This document shows, piece by piece, positions 25,101 to 36,500 of a DNA stretch of 64,000 nt. The notes beneath the pieces are model-generated. The model worked only from the letters and a program-made list of their open reading frames with translations, did no database searches and was not told the DNA's origin. This DNA is from Xanthoparmelia taractica (Eukaryota; Ascomycota; Lecanoromycetes; Lecanorales; Parmeliaceae). The first letter of the stretch is position 1; each line of letters begins with the position of its first letter. Position numbers and translations under genes: made by a program. Location: NCBI GenBank assembly GCA_033085395.1, contig JANQBS010000169.1, forward strand, positions 25,669 through 89,668, in the 5' to 3' direction.

Positions 25101-26749
25101 CGGAAATAGTTGGCCCATCTTAAGTCAAGGAACTGCGTCTCAAAGCTGCGCAAATTGATAGTCCAAGAATCCAAGTCCACCTTGGTCCGGTTAAAGCCGT
25201 CATCATCAATGCTAATTAGAGATCCCGTTGGAGTATCACTGACAAATGTGGTCACGTTGTACGCGACAAAGTACTTTGGCTCGCATAGCTGAGCACTGGA
25301 TCCAGTTGTCTGATCTGTATGAAACGGACTCATTAAGAAAATTATCTCTCGATTGCCGCATTCCGGTGTACTACTCTGAGTGATATCATATTTTAGAGGA
25401 GGTTGATATGATTGCGCAAGGACGGGAGGCATTGGGAGATCCACAGTATCAACGTCCGACCAGCATCCACCAGCGGACGGGTAAAGCTCTGTCAATCCAG
25501 CCGACACATTCACCTCTAACCTGGACCCATCTGGTGAAATTAATGTGATCGACTGGTAATCGGCGGAGCCATAGTAGTGGTAATCCTTGGTTGTCAAATC
25601 CATGGAGATACATTGAAGATCTACCTTGAACACAGTGGTCTGTCCCTGCCATTGCTGAGTAGGTGCCGCCAGCGACGCGCCAAATGGGTCTTTCTCAAAT
25701 TCTGTGGGCCAAAAAGGTAAAATTGCATAAGCATTACTCAGCCAGGCGGACGTTGTGGGATTCTGTACAACGCTGGACATTGTCCGAAAGTAAGTTTCGT
25801 CTGTTGTGGTGTTCAAAAGCGGGAGAGGACTGGGGATCTCCAGCCTGAAATAGTCTGTTCGCTGTGGCATCTGCACCTCGTTCAAGGACAGCAAGCCAGA
25901 GAAAGTGGGGATACGAGGCAGATAGCCATAATGTTGGCTATTGAGACCCAGAGAAGCGTCCAACGTCTCCGTCCATTATTACCTTTCTTACTCAACGCTT
26001 TCATGGGGTCTTCCTACCAAGGACCACTCGACATAAACAGAGAAGACAATGCAGACGCCCCATTCGGCTTCGAAAGTTTTGCGAAGGCTTCTGTCCGTTT
26101 CACGTGGTTTATGAGAGCTGTGACCGCGAGGGTGTAAAGTACCGCAATCATAGTCGGGAAAAATCTCCAGGCAAAGTAGAACACCGTGGAATTACTGTAA
26201 TCACATAAACCATTATTCTGATTAGAATGAATCGAAAGAACAATAGCCAGAAAGCCTAGAGCCAGCGCGAAGACGAAAAATGCCATCATGAACGACCAGC
26301 GCAGAGTCAGAGGTAACCAAATGCATGGAGACAAGCTCGTAACGTGCGTTGATTTCTCGGCGCTTGAGGGGTTTTTTTCGAAGCCACGCTGTGCGAATCG
26401 AGTATTGGCAGCTATGATTCGGATTCGGACGGACGTCGATCCCCTGAAAGTTCTTGCGCGGCAAAGACTGTGGGACGAGCGGTATCTTCCTCTGACAATG
26501 CATGACGGTGAATTATGAGTTGTTGCTCTTTTTGATCGACACCAGATACGAGCTCTTGACCATCTTGACTTGGTAGAAACGAGGACGTTGAAACATCAGT
26601 TCCAATTTCTTCGTCATCCTCCTCCACGTTTTGTGCGGTGAGATAAGAGATGGGTTGAGTATGAGTAGACCAGGATGATTTAGAGTTGAAGGCTTCGTGA
26701 CTTCAGCTGCAAACTGAGACCGTACCCCAATAACATCTGGTTCTGTCAT
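22138..26749 (-). pseudogene. DUF3433 multi-pass membrane protein gene, disrupted
   Basis: Large fungal membrane proteins with two DUF3433 repeats include Neurospora SPRAY; their role is poorly known. Recognisable parts in order: a first helix after WLPLTLRWSFMMAFF (about 26320); the first extracellular region (25960-24900); WRPAILRRWTGLILIAF opening the second repeat (about 24780); GYWSRNINLNEEYGS (about 23640); FQHYV and the final helix LVLSPTAVFLSLAIIAFLA (about 22560), followed by an acidic tail. Some junctions are good introns: 24894-24815, 24364-24311 (joins TEV to LTISMSAIW), and a GTAGGT...CGTAG intron near 23276-23228. Others have no intron available: in-frame TAG at 26016-26014 and 24059-24057, and reading-frame changes near 25930, 23690 and 22985. 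The extreme N-terminus also cannot be joined cleanly. The coding potential is broken, so I call a pseudogene. An Asn/Thr-rich repeat lies at about 22690-22810. Confidence 0.82.
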
Positions 26750-28100
26750 CCTCGTAAACTTTTGTAAGCTCTTGACAGCGTGGGTGAGTATATCTTAGAC
26801 CATATCTGCTCAAGATGCAAGCCGTTAAATTAAGAATATCTCAAGGGGATGTTAAGGAAGGAACTGGCTTCTGGTACAATGATAAGATGGTGAGTCAAGG
26901 ATTCTGCCTGCAGGAGCCTGCGGGCAGAATCAGTTGCTGCGCCTCGAAAGCCCTCGCTAAGCCTGGGAGAGCAGTCAAACCCAGAGTGGGCCACCAATGC
27001 CTAGAAAGCAGATCAGATAAAAATAGGAAGCAAGAAAACCCCTGAAGCAGCCATCATACTAGCTGCACGAGCACTCGATCCCATGATGAGTCCGGAAGTA
27101 TCTTCAGAGCTGTCTTGACACCTGGGATTTTGAGGCCGAGGTGCATCCCGCTTACTTATTATTTCGTGTTTCATCGTTTCAAAAGGTCTATTCAGAGATA
27201 AGGCTGAATTCAGCCTTTTTCAGTCTCACCAAAATATGCAGATAATGAAGGTGTTACATGGGTAATGGTGATTTTTGGGGGGGCTTCTGAGAAACCTGTC
27301 TTCTCCGTGTGAGTGCATTCAAAAACCAAACTGACAACTGGGGCGCTTTTAAACTTGCTACGTACCGCCAGTCAGCACTAAGGTAATACTTACTGTTCCT
27401 CATCCACGCGTTTGGAGCACAAGGCTTGTGGAAGCAGAACAAAAGGACAAAGCATAGTGTAGCCTCGTGAATAAAATCTGGGTTTGCGGCCGTTGGTGGC
27501 ATGTTAGTACCAATGGATGTGTCCCTTGGATAAGATGCTGCAACAGCCTTTTGGCCACCAATACCGCAGTCTCAGGAGAGCCTCGCATACTCACCTTCCT
27601 AAATGGACAAGATCCGTAGCCCTGCGAGATATGCCCCATGCATTGGCTGGCATTCCCACCGGTTCTGCCGCGGATGAGCATATCGATCAGCGTGTTTCAA
27701 GGCGGGGGGAAGAGGACTTTGACAGCAGTTTCATGAGCTTGATGCCACTCAAAGATATCAGTACATGTACATAATGGGATTCAGCTTTCCGATGCATGTT
27801 GGAGCACCGTCTCCTTCGGCGAAACCTCGGTCAATCCGTGCTCCGGCGCGGAGATAAAAAGGACTTTAACAGCACTTAGATTCGCAAGGCTCAACCCACT
27901 TTTGAGCAATAAGGGAACACATTGGGCTAATGGCAGAGGGAAAGCTCAGATAAATCCGGTCTTGGCTTAGAAGCATCTCTGTAACATATGAGTTCGCCTA
28001 CCACAGAGCGAGAGCCTGCCGCGTGAACGCCCAATCTCATTGACACCCTCTCAGCTCCTTTCCATCTTTCCTTCACCTCTCCACAACTTGAAACTACATT
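26750..28100. other. Intergenic region
   Basis: No gene supported. A 16-bp perfect palindrome (AGGCTGAATTCAGCCT) lies at about 27202-27217. The upstream region of the DUF3433 pseudogene is within the first part. Confidence 0.4.
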
Positions 28101-28120
28101 TTCAAGGACTTCAGAATTCC

Positions 28121-28795
28121 TATCATCTTTCTCCTTGTGTCTTCCGTATCGACGAGCTCACATTCACAGGAGAGTGGGACCTCAGATCCCCATCTAAATC
28201 CACATTCCCCCTCCCCACCTTCCTCTCCCGGAACGGGCAATAAACCAACCTTGTCGTCAGCAGCTTTGTGTTCGCATATTCCTCATTAGCCGCGCCAAGT
28301 CTTCGCCTCCTCATCGTCTAACGCGCAGCGAGCGAGCACAGCTTCCCTAACCTGTGGGGAGTCCCCGGCGGCAGCTGCGAAGTCTCTGATCCTACCATTC
28401 TGCACTCCCTCGCTCGATACACATTTGAAGAGACGGGACTGCGCTTGGCTGGGTTTTACCGTCAGATAGGGTCCGGGGCAGAGTTCATCACTGGGTACGG
28501 AGCGAGTGAGAAGAGATGTTGCAAGCTATACTTTGAGGGTGTGGAGGGCATGGAAAGTGGCTAAAGAGAATGTGGGGTATGATGATGTTGATGCGGTTGA
28601 TGAAGTAGGAGAACTCGAAAGGGTGGATGGAGTGAGCGTCACGTTGGATCCAGCTGAGCACCAGACATACGCGTGGGTGACCGAAAAAGACATCAGGGAG
28701 GTTAAATTCGCGATCATATCAGTGAGGAGAAGGTTCTTATTCTGGAGGTATTGGCACTACGGAAGGCGGACATGAGAGAAGTCGAAGGTCATGCT
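28121..28795 (+). pseudogene. Nudix hydrolase, disrupted
   Basis: Nudix enzymes hydrolyse nucleoside diphosphates linked to other moieties. A recognisable Nudix segment is encoded at about 28322-28470: RAASEHSFPNLWGVPGGS, then SDPTILHSLARYTFEETG, matching the Nudix box GX5EX7REUXEEXGU except that the RE pair reads RY. Upstream in the same frame VVSSFVFAYSS fits the first strand. The frame is broken by TAA at 28241-28243 and by TAA at 28319-28321, exactly where LLIVQRA is expected. A frame change with TAA at 28562-28564 follows, and another change near 28710 separates EHQTYAWVTEKDIREVKF from the terminal helix HISEEKVLILEVLALRKA. The gaps between pieces are too short for introns, so this is a decayed gene. 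Confidence 0.8.
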
Positions 28796-29780
28796 TGCGG
28801 GTGCTACGAGCGCATTGCCCTTAGAGATAGGCTCATCCGGAGAGCGCCTAGGCCCTGAGAAAGCAGATACTATGGGGGTTTACGACTTTAAACTCGGATC
28901 AAAGCTGTCCTTGAATGTTTAGCCAGGTTGGGGACGACAATATATGCACAGCGAACATGCATCATCCCTTCGCAAAGAGCGAGTGTACTATGATGTTCGA
29001 TTATTTAGGATAGATAGAGTAGAAAGAAGAACGAAGGATCACCCTTGTAAGATACTATATCTCTATCATTGTCTTTTACAACCCCCAGCCTGTTCCGTTA
29101 AACCGGCAATCCTGGGTGGGCACAAATATTAAGCTGGGGGCAGAGTTTCGAGGTATCATTTTACACTGCCAAGACCTGATATCTTGGCGTTTGGTCGGAG
29201 ATAATCAAGACGTCTTCTTCGGCCTCCATCAATAGCGGTGTACAACTGTTCGAATCCTCGAGATGCACATGTCCGAAATAGGGGATCGGAAGGAAGCTGT
29301 ATGCTGTTCTGAGTCGTACGAGAGACTGTCTTTGACTGCGCGGTGGTCAGGTATGTCCTTTTGTTAAAGCCTCATCCAAGTGAAGTTCTGGTTATCCCTG
29401 ATAGAGAACTGCCATATGTGTATTTGAATGCGGACCTGAAGGTAAGCGAGCAAAGGCAGTCTCGATTATATCTCTTCACGTTCTCGCTATCACTACAAGA
29501 CTGGGTCTTCCTGAAACACAGCTATTAGCCCTCGATTTCCCATCATCAGACTTACCGCTTACCAGTGTCCAGTGTGAATAGACACTGAGACTATTGGCTA
29601 TGTTCGTATCTTGTAAAGCTTACGACGTAGCTTTCCGCGATCACGCCTCTGTTTGGCTCGCCAGAAGCGGCAAGATGAGTTGCGCGAGGATATCATATAA
29701 ATATCCGACGTGTCCATTTCTGCTGCCCGCTCCTCTTTCTTAGGACATATTAGAGACATCAGTTTGAGATATCGTTCATT
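28796..29780. other. Intergenic region, nothing recognised
   Basis: Only short frames without features. The final part must contain the promoter of the KP4-like gene. Confidence 0.4.
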
Positions 29781-30419
29781 ATGCATGCTTTGATTCTACT
29801 TACTATGGTCTTGCCTAGTTCCGCTCTCTCAGTTTTTCCATCAGTCTTTTTGCTTTTCTCTTCGCTGGTTTCCACTCTAAGCATCAACTCGAGTCTCAGC
29901 GCTGAGCTTGGTGCTGGTTATTCTCTTGGCATCAACTGCCGCGGTAGTATTCTTTGTCCCGCCCACCTAGAAGCCTTCCCACCAGACTACATAGGCACAC
30001 TTGTCGAGATCACCGACGGCACTGCCCGGTTTTGCCCTTCAGACTTCTCCTGTGGACCTTTGAATGATACAGATATCTACCTGCCAAACGCTCATATCGT
30101 GTGCCTTCCGCTTGGACAATCTTTCCTTGGCGGCATCTGCGCGTTCACGCAAGGAAGCAACGTGCCCGCGACAGGGGTGACTGGGACTCTTGTCAAAACC
30201 AAGCTGCTAGAGCTTCGAGGCCATGGGTGTCGTGTATGTGGGAGTGTTCCGTTGGGTGGGGGTAACGATCCTCATAGTCAAGGGATCTTGACTGTGAATT
30301 ATATTAATTCAGTGGCTTGTAAAGGGCTATGCCCTTCGACGCACTACAATGCACGGTTGCAGTCTCCTGCAAATGAGTCTTCGTTGCCTGCAATCAGCAG
30401 CTTGCTTCTCGAGTCGTAG
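29781..30419 (+). CDS. KP4-like secreted protein (killer toxin KP4 family)
   Basis: The KP4 family was named from an Ustilago virus-encoded killer toxin and has many copies in ascomycete genomes; studied members affect calcium uptake in target cells. This single-exon frame gives 212 residues. A long hydrophobic N-terminus (residues about 2-34) is a likely signal sequence; the Met at 29805 is an alternative start. The family core begins at LGINCRGSILCP (residues 49-60). It continues with GGICAFTQ (about 116-123), HGCRVCGSVPLGG (about 148-160) and GILTVNYI, with paired cysteines throughout. The last about 30 residues are a Ser-rich tail. No stop or frameshift interrupts the core, in contrast to several neighbours. 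Whether it is toxic, and to what, cannot be told from sequence. Confidence 0.88.
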   Translation: MHALILLTMVLPSSALSVFPSVFLLFSSLVSTLSINSSLSAELGAGYSLGINCRGSILCPAHLEAFPPDYIGTLVEITDGTARFCPSDFSCGPLNDTDIYLPNAHIVCLPLGQSFLGGICAFTQGSNVPATGVTGTLVKTKLLELRGHGCRVCGSVPLGGGNDPHSQGILTVNYINSVACKGLCPSTHYNARLQSPANESSLPAISSLLLES

Positions 30420-30825
30420 CCGGCTGGGACGGATCTGAATCCTGGAGTTGCTGCAAAGGCTGGGAACTGTGACAACTCGGAAAGAGAGACCTCTTGGGTG
30501 TTATTGCATCAAGTTGTCCTTGTTCTTGGCGTTCTCGGCAAGATGATGTCGTCGGGCCCTGTGAAGATGTGAAGCGTTTCCTTTCCGTCTCATGCTAGCG
30601 ATATTCCCTTTTAGGCCAGGACTGCAATAAAGAATTCACACAACCACTTTCCTCCTCTACCTTTTAAACACACCCCAAGACTCTTCAGTTTCTTGCTTCC
30701 ACCACTCCTCCCCTCATCATCAACGGTACATATACTACCTCTACATCAGAACCTCCCCTTCTATTCCTATCCGCTTAACCTCACGCTGCACCCAGCAACT
30801 CAAAAGCAAACTCACACCACCTGAC
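30420..30825. other. Intergenic region, promoter of the zinc-finger gene
   Basis: The plus strand is CT-rich and A-rich between about 30640 and 30780, typical of fungal core promoters and 5' UTRs. No gene is seen. Confidence 0.4.
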
Positions 30826-31915
30826 ATGGCACCCGCGAAGCGCTCCTCTGGCCGCAAACCGAGGCAAACCAAGACAAAGCGAGAACTCAGTCAACTTCAA
30901 CCCCGATTTATGCTTATGGGAAATAGCAACAGCGAGGATGTTAAAGTAGGAGGCAGAACAAAAAAGCAGAGAGATGACAGGCCGGCCAACGAAGTACAAC
31001 GGCTCAACGCGGTCAACGGCAAAGTCGTCCCTTCCACACTGGGACCTGGGGAGAGACCGCACCAAGGAGAGTGGACTGAGGATAAGACGACCGTCTATGC
31101 TTGTTCCATCTGTGGAATGAAGTTTAAACGGAAATACAACGTTAAATCACACATGCCAGCATGTGTAAAGAGGAATGGGAACCCCAATGGGGCTAAATGG
31201 GATGATGCATGGAAGAAGTGAGAAGACCTCAAAATGGTATCTAACAGGCTAAGCTGACTATAGAACTATCAGTGCCGAAGCCGATGACGAAGGTAATAAC
31301 GACGACGCCGACAATAACGACAAGAAGGAGGAGGTGGAGGAGAAGGTGGAGGAGGAAGAGGAGGAGAACGACGACGACGACAACGACGACGCCGCGGAAG
31401 CCAGTATAGACTTGCAAGAGAGCGAGTCTAGAGACCAAAGCGAGGAGCTTGCTATTCCTGACTCGCAACCCGACAGCCCTTTTCGTGAGCATTCTATCAC
31501 TGGCAACTCCCCGGTTGACTTTCGCTCCGCGTCCTCGACTCCAGTTCCCCCGTCCTCTTCTCCGGTCCCCCAGTCCTCTCCCCAGTCCTCCCCGAACTTA
31601 CAGCTTCACGACAACCGTGCTGTCGGATCATTAGCCGGATATGATCCCAGCCTCCGCTTCGACATTTTGGCCAACGACGGGCTCATTCAAATAGTGGAAG
31701 CTTGGGACTTTTTCTACTTCCACCAGCGCTTGCATCAGGGTGACATGGGGACACATCCCCAACTCGAGAGGGTCATGGAGGAGCTTCAAATTAGGGGCAT
31801 TGCTCACGAGCATCGATCCTGGATTTCGGGAGCAATGCATCGAGCATGGACTTTAGAGCTCGAGGGTGTGGATATGAAGTACCAAAGGGTGAAGACGGAC
31901 CGCTCTGGTTCTTGA
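30826..31915 (+). CDS. C2HC zinc-finger protein with acidic region, two exons
   Basis: Exon 1 is 30826-31217, a 46-bp intron is 31218-31263 (GTGAGA, branch AGCTGAC, acceptor TATAG), exon 2 is 31264-31915; about 347 residues. The basic N-terminus (MAPAKRSSGRKPRQTKTKRE) looks like a nuclear localisation signal. One finger follows at YACSICGMKFKRKYNVKSHMPAC (residues about 104-126) with Cys-Cys-His-Cys ligands. Exon 2 opens with a long Asp/Glu/Asn-rich stretch (31270-31395), then a Pro/Ser-rich linker, then a unique C-terminal domain of about 100 residues (DILANDGLIQIVEAWDFFYF...). The layout suggests a nuclear DNA- or chromatin-binding protein, but a single finger is weak evidence for a specific regulator. 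No relative with known function is recognised. The splice is supported by both frame and consensus. Confidence 0.82.
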
Positions 31916-32878
31916 TGCGTTTGTGAGGTCGATAGCTTGCGGTTTCCTTCTGTGGGGTGTTTGTTTGGCAGCGAGAGGTCTAGAGGGTTTGGTGGAAGGT
32001 GGTGGCTACTTGATGCAAGTGGCTTTAGTTAGATCATGCGTTGAATAGCGGTGCATTTAGTCACCGTTATTAGGGGAACATGTCCCAGCATGGGACTTAG
32101 GCTAGTTACCAATGAAGCCTTATCTTCTTCCGTGGGATCTCCCGGAATGGTTATCCACTTTCTGTTTGTGACCGTTAACCTGTAGGTTTAGAGGTTTAGT
32201 TAGCCAGGTCAAGATCTTCCAACCCGGCCTTTTCTTGTGTGTCGTCCTCCGCTTTCCCTCTTTGGTAACATGCCTTTTTTGCGTGGCAGCACAACCGAGC
32301 ATCTCACGCTCTTTCTCAAGATCACCTCCCTCTCTTTTTCCTTTTCCTTCCCTTCTTTCCATTCTCTACCTTTCCACTCCTTTCTTTTCATTTCCCACCT
32401 TTTGCTCACCAACCCAACCCTTACCAATGCGTACAACGAAGAACGACAGAAAGCATAACATATGCGAAGTTGTGGGGATGAGGCATAGCACGTCAAAGAA
32501 CGAGGTAAACACGGCTGTCTGCATGCATAGAAGAGCAGAGAAGAATCTATATGCATGCATGGAAGGGACTGGATATGTCCAACATATTGCGTGGAAGATC
32601 TGGGAATTGTGGTCTTCGTCGATGGATATGCTTTAGGTTTCTGGGGCTGGGTTGGTATCTCTTTTTTTCCAGCAAAAATCAGCAAGAATGGATAGATAGA
32701 CAATTCGTCCCAGCATCCAGGCGGTCGATGGAAGGCTAATGACTTTGATATCTAGGATCCGATACTGAAGCCGCTCAGCATTTTCCTGACTCTCATTCCG
32801 CACCACTAACTCGCCATGACCAATCCAAATCAATCTTCTCTACCTTTTCACCACAATCTCAAAAGTCCGCAGCGCAGT
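31916..32878. other. Intergenic region
   Basis: Overlapping frames on both strands at 32120-32740 arise from CT-rich sequence and show no family features. Nothing else is recognised. Confidence 0.4.
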
Positions 32879-33580
32879 TCAATGCCAGTTGAGATCATGT
32901 TTGTGTGAGCAGCATGTACAACTCAAACCCAGTAGTGCCGGAGAGAACCGCCTCAACTCCCACATCCTCATGTCCTTGTATGCACATTGCTCCACGGGCG
33001 TGTAGCTGCAGACGGCCGGGTCTTTCTGCTCGGTCACTACAAGCCTCTTGCCATTGGACTCGGGCTGCGTGGCCTGATCGAGGTTGAAGCCTTTGTGTAG
33101 AGGTTGACTTCCTGCAGCCAAGTAGTCGAGATGAGGGATCGAGGGGTCGTAGAGGCCTTTGCAGTAAAAGGCACTGGTGCGGTTGGATACGGTGGTCATA
33201 GGGAGAGAGTCGTAGTCTAGAATCGTGGGGAAACGGGTTGGTGCCCTGAATTGCGGCGGGCGGGTAATGGTAGAATGGTACGTCGCCTTCGTTGTTGGCT
33301 CCACCTGTTTGGTAGCCTGTATAGACTAGGGCATCAAGATCGTCTGGGTGCGTCTGGGCAAGGTCAGCGCCGAGGATCGAGCCGGAAGAATGTGGACGAG
33401 TCTGAGTTTGGAGCGAAGGAGGATGCCGGCGTCCCCAGCCTTGATCTGAATGATCAGGGAATGAGCAGCTTCCATTTAGAGTGGTAGCTGCACGTCATAG
33501 ACTGGGTCTGGATGCGGCTGCATAGCCGTTCCGGTTCATGGCTTCCGTCGATAAATGTTTCGAACTGCCATAACCCAAGA
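32879..33580 (-). pseudogene. Alpha/beta hydrolase, disrupted
   Basis: Read right to left, three frames carry consecutive pieces of one alpha/beta hydrolase. Pieces: HPDPVYDVQLPL then MEAAHSLIIQIKAGD; HSSGSILGADLAQTHPDDLDALVYTG (the nucleophile-elbow region, Ser in HSSGS, then the DxDALVxTG helix); and SNRTSAFYCKGLYDPSIPHLD with LVVTEQKDPAVC near the end. Lesions: TAA at 33478-33476 between the first two pieces, a frame change near 33385, and another near 33226-33232 at a run of C. The pieces abut too closely for introns. N-terminal sequence beyond about 33580 is not recognisable. The normal substrate cannot be inferred. Confidence 0.75.
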
Positions 33581-36500
33581 TCCACAATCCTAGTATTCTC
33601 TTGTATAGGTGCTACCGGCTAGAAGGATTTGCAGCGAATCCACTTAATGCAAGTCGTGATATTTCCTTATGTGATTCAGGCCGACAACACATCACTGCCA
33701 ATCCAATACGCAAAATGTGCAAAGACCATCTCGGGTTTCGAGTGTGCTCGCAACAGGCGAAGGAATGACCTTGTTCAACACAATTGCCTGTACGGTATAA
33801 TTCACGTTCCTACAAAGGGAGCTACTGCTGTGGCCGCCTCGTTTCCTAGTCAACGAGGCGGTTGGTATAGCAGAGACGCGAGTATAGAATGAAAGAAACG
33901 GCAAGAGTCCGTTCCAAGATGTTGCATCTGAGCAGCCTTCTAGGAATTATCTTCATGTGATGTTTGGCCCATGGGCGAGAAGCTATGAACTTAAGAGGCA
34001 CGAAGAAGCAATTCGTGAGCCGCCTGCTATCGCTGTTGGGGGCACATAGGGCAAAAGATGAGACCATCCACGCGGAAAAGACACGGACATGGAATCAAGA
34101 ATGCTGAGGCAGAAACAAATAAGGAATGGCAGTCAAAGCAGCGTTCAGAGATTCCCAAATCCACGAAGAGACGCATTGCCGCATGAAGCCGCAAAGGAAG
34201 CAATGAGCGTCAACTAACAAATATCCGCATTTCGCAGGAAGCTAGGATAGTGGAGTTCTCCATGCGTTCAGCCCTGTGGGTGACAAATGGGTTCCCTGAC
34301 TTGTCGAGCAAATTTGTAAGCAAGCTGGTTTTGTATGATGGTATTTAAGTGGCCTTGAACCTAGTTAGCAAACAAAACGGCCCAAGAGTCACGATAGTCA
34401 AGATGCTGCTACATCTGGTTAGGCTGCGTTGAACCTCGTTTGCCTGGGAAGCAGGTGCGTAAAGCGAGCCAGCTGAGTGTCTATGGCGCTCTCGTAAGAT
34501 CTCATGGCTCATGGCTTGGTGTAAAAGCCCAGAACGAACTTGGAGAGTAATTGCAAGGCTAGTGAGAGTTAAGGTGATTGGCCCAGTAGGAAACTGAAAC
34601 TTGCATGATCTTGGATGGCGAGAAAGTAAATTTGATATAACTCAGACCTGTTCCCTCCTCCCATCAACGCCAAAGGAAACAAAGTAGGCTTTAATCTAAC
34701 TGTCCGAGACGATGCTGATCGTATAATGGTATCCTTCCAGGCCACCGCATCTATCGCAGAGAATAGCCAAACCTACTGGTAGACTCTTTCTCGTACCAGC
34801 TCTGTCCACGGCCCACGCATGTTCTGCCTTGTCAATTTGCTCGATTGTTGCAATCGTTTTGACATAGGGAATCTGCCTATTACCGGCGAACAGCACTCCT
34901 TTATCTTACTCGTGTCGAGGATCCTTCCTTGCTCGATGTGTAACTGCACGTATCTTCCACGCTCTTGAAACCCTCCCATGGTAGGTACTCTCTTGCATAG
35001 CCTTTCGAACGGCCCGCTCCCTTTCAGAGGATTCGAAGCCGGTCCCTCTTGATTCGCTTTCCGGCCTTGTCGCAGTCGGCTATGACCGCCCTTTCTTCCT
35101 CCTCACCCGGGTCGTAGAGAGCATTTCAACGCCTTTCAGCATATCGCGTGCTCGAGTGAATGTTGCTGAAGTAGCCAAATGCCGGCGAAAGGCAGTATTT
35201 GGAGTGAGACAGTTGAAGGCGTCCGTGGTCTCCTCCTGCAGGGCCAAATAAACTCGTCCGAAGGGATAACGGTCTCCGGCATTGCGTAGCGAAACGCAAG
35301 AAAGGGCGTGCTTTCTTAGGGTCTCTTTTGCCCAGGGAAGAGAGGACATCGTTCAGGAGCATTGGAGGCCATGGGACATGGTGTGCAGTGAGCGGATCCC
35401 ATCTGGGCTTGATCTCAAGAGGGTTGCTCTTATAAAGGACGGGAAATGCTAATATCTGGGATGGCAGACTAAGACGGAGCCGTGGAAGATGTAAACGTAA
35501 ATTACGCGTATTGATGAGATAAATACGCGGGAGCTAATTTAGATCATCTTGGCATTCAGACACTAATGTGTTTCCGCTCCCTAAAGGCAGCTTTCAGGTT
35601 TAGTTGACCTTCGCCGCTCCGCAAGGACCATCTGCCGCTACTGAACATCCAGTTCTAGCGTCCTGGATTGACTGCTGTACGAGTTCCTAAGACCCGCCCG
35701 AACTATAGAAAAAAAGCCTTTACGGCTTTCCTAACAGAACAGGCATACCAAAAATAGACATCGCCGATTTCTAGCAAGATGATTGCTCGAAAGACTGGGG
35801 AGTGAGCTTTTTGCAGGAACGGCTGTTCTTTTGGCTCGCTACAACTCTTCGAGACAGACGAAACGGTTGCGGCGTGCATCACCCCTCGGCCGCTGATTGA
35901 TTTCGGATAAAATATTGTCTACGCCCCAGAACATTGATCGTTTGGCAACATCAATTTCCTGGAAATAGGTCATATCACGTTGACCACTGTCCGCGCTGAC
36001 TTGTCTGACGCTGCGATTTGGGATGTCGCACGGAGTCCAGGGCGAGAATAGCCAGAGAATGAGGAGATATCCCCAAAAGACGGACAGCCTTAAATTCTGG
36101 CAACCTATACAAAGACACCCGTGACGCTGTAGCCACGGATCGTGTATTTTATAGGTACACTGCTAGAGTCTTCAGAGAACATTGGCAGGCTCTTCTTTGG
36201 CACGAAGCGAATAGATCCCAGTAGATCTCGAGTTTGTTACAACCGTCTCGAGATGTTGGTCTACAAGTCGCTTCTCTCAAACCACTAAGTCGTCGCTACG
36301 TCACAGTTTCCCAGCCTACTTTCATCTCTTGGTCACTGAGGTTATATAATCTGCATAATCAAACAGCTTTCGGATCCCCTGGTTGGGGCTCAGGTTGCGC
36401 TTTGGCTAGATACCTTGTGTGTCCCGCTGTCTGCTCATCATCGGCAATATCCGAATCCAAATCTCTTCAAAAGAGAGAAACGTGTACGGGTGCCACCTTA

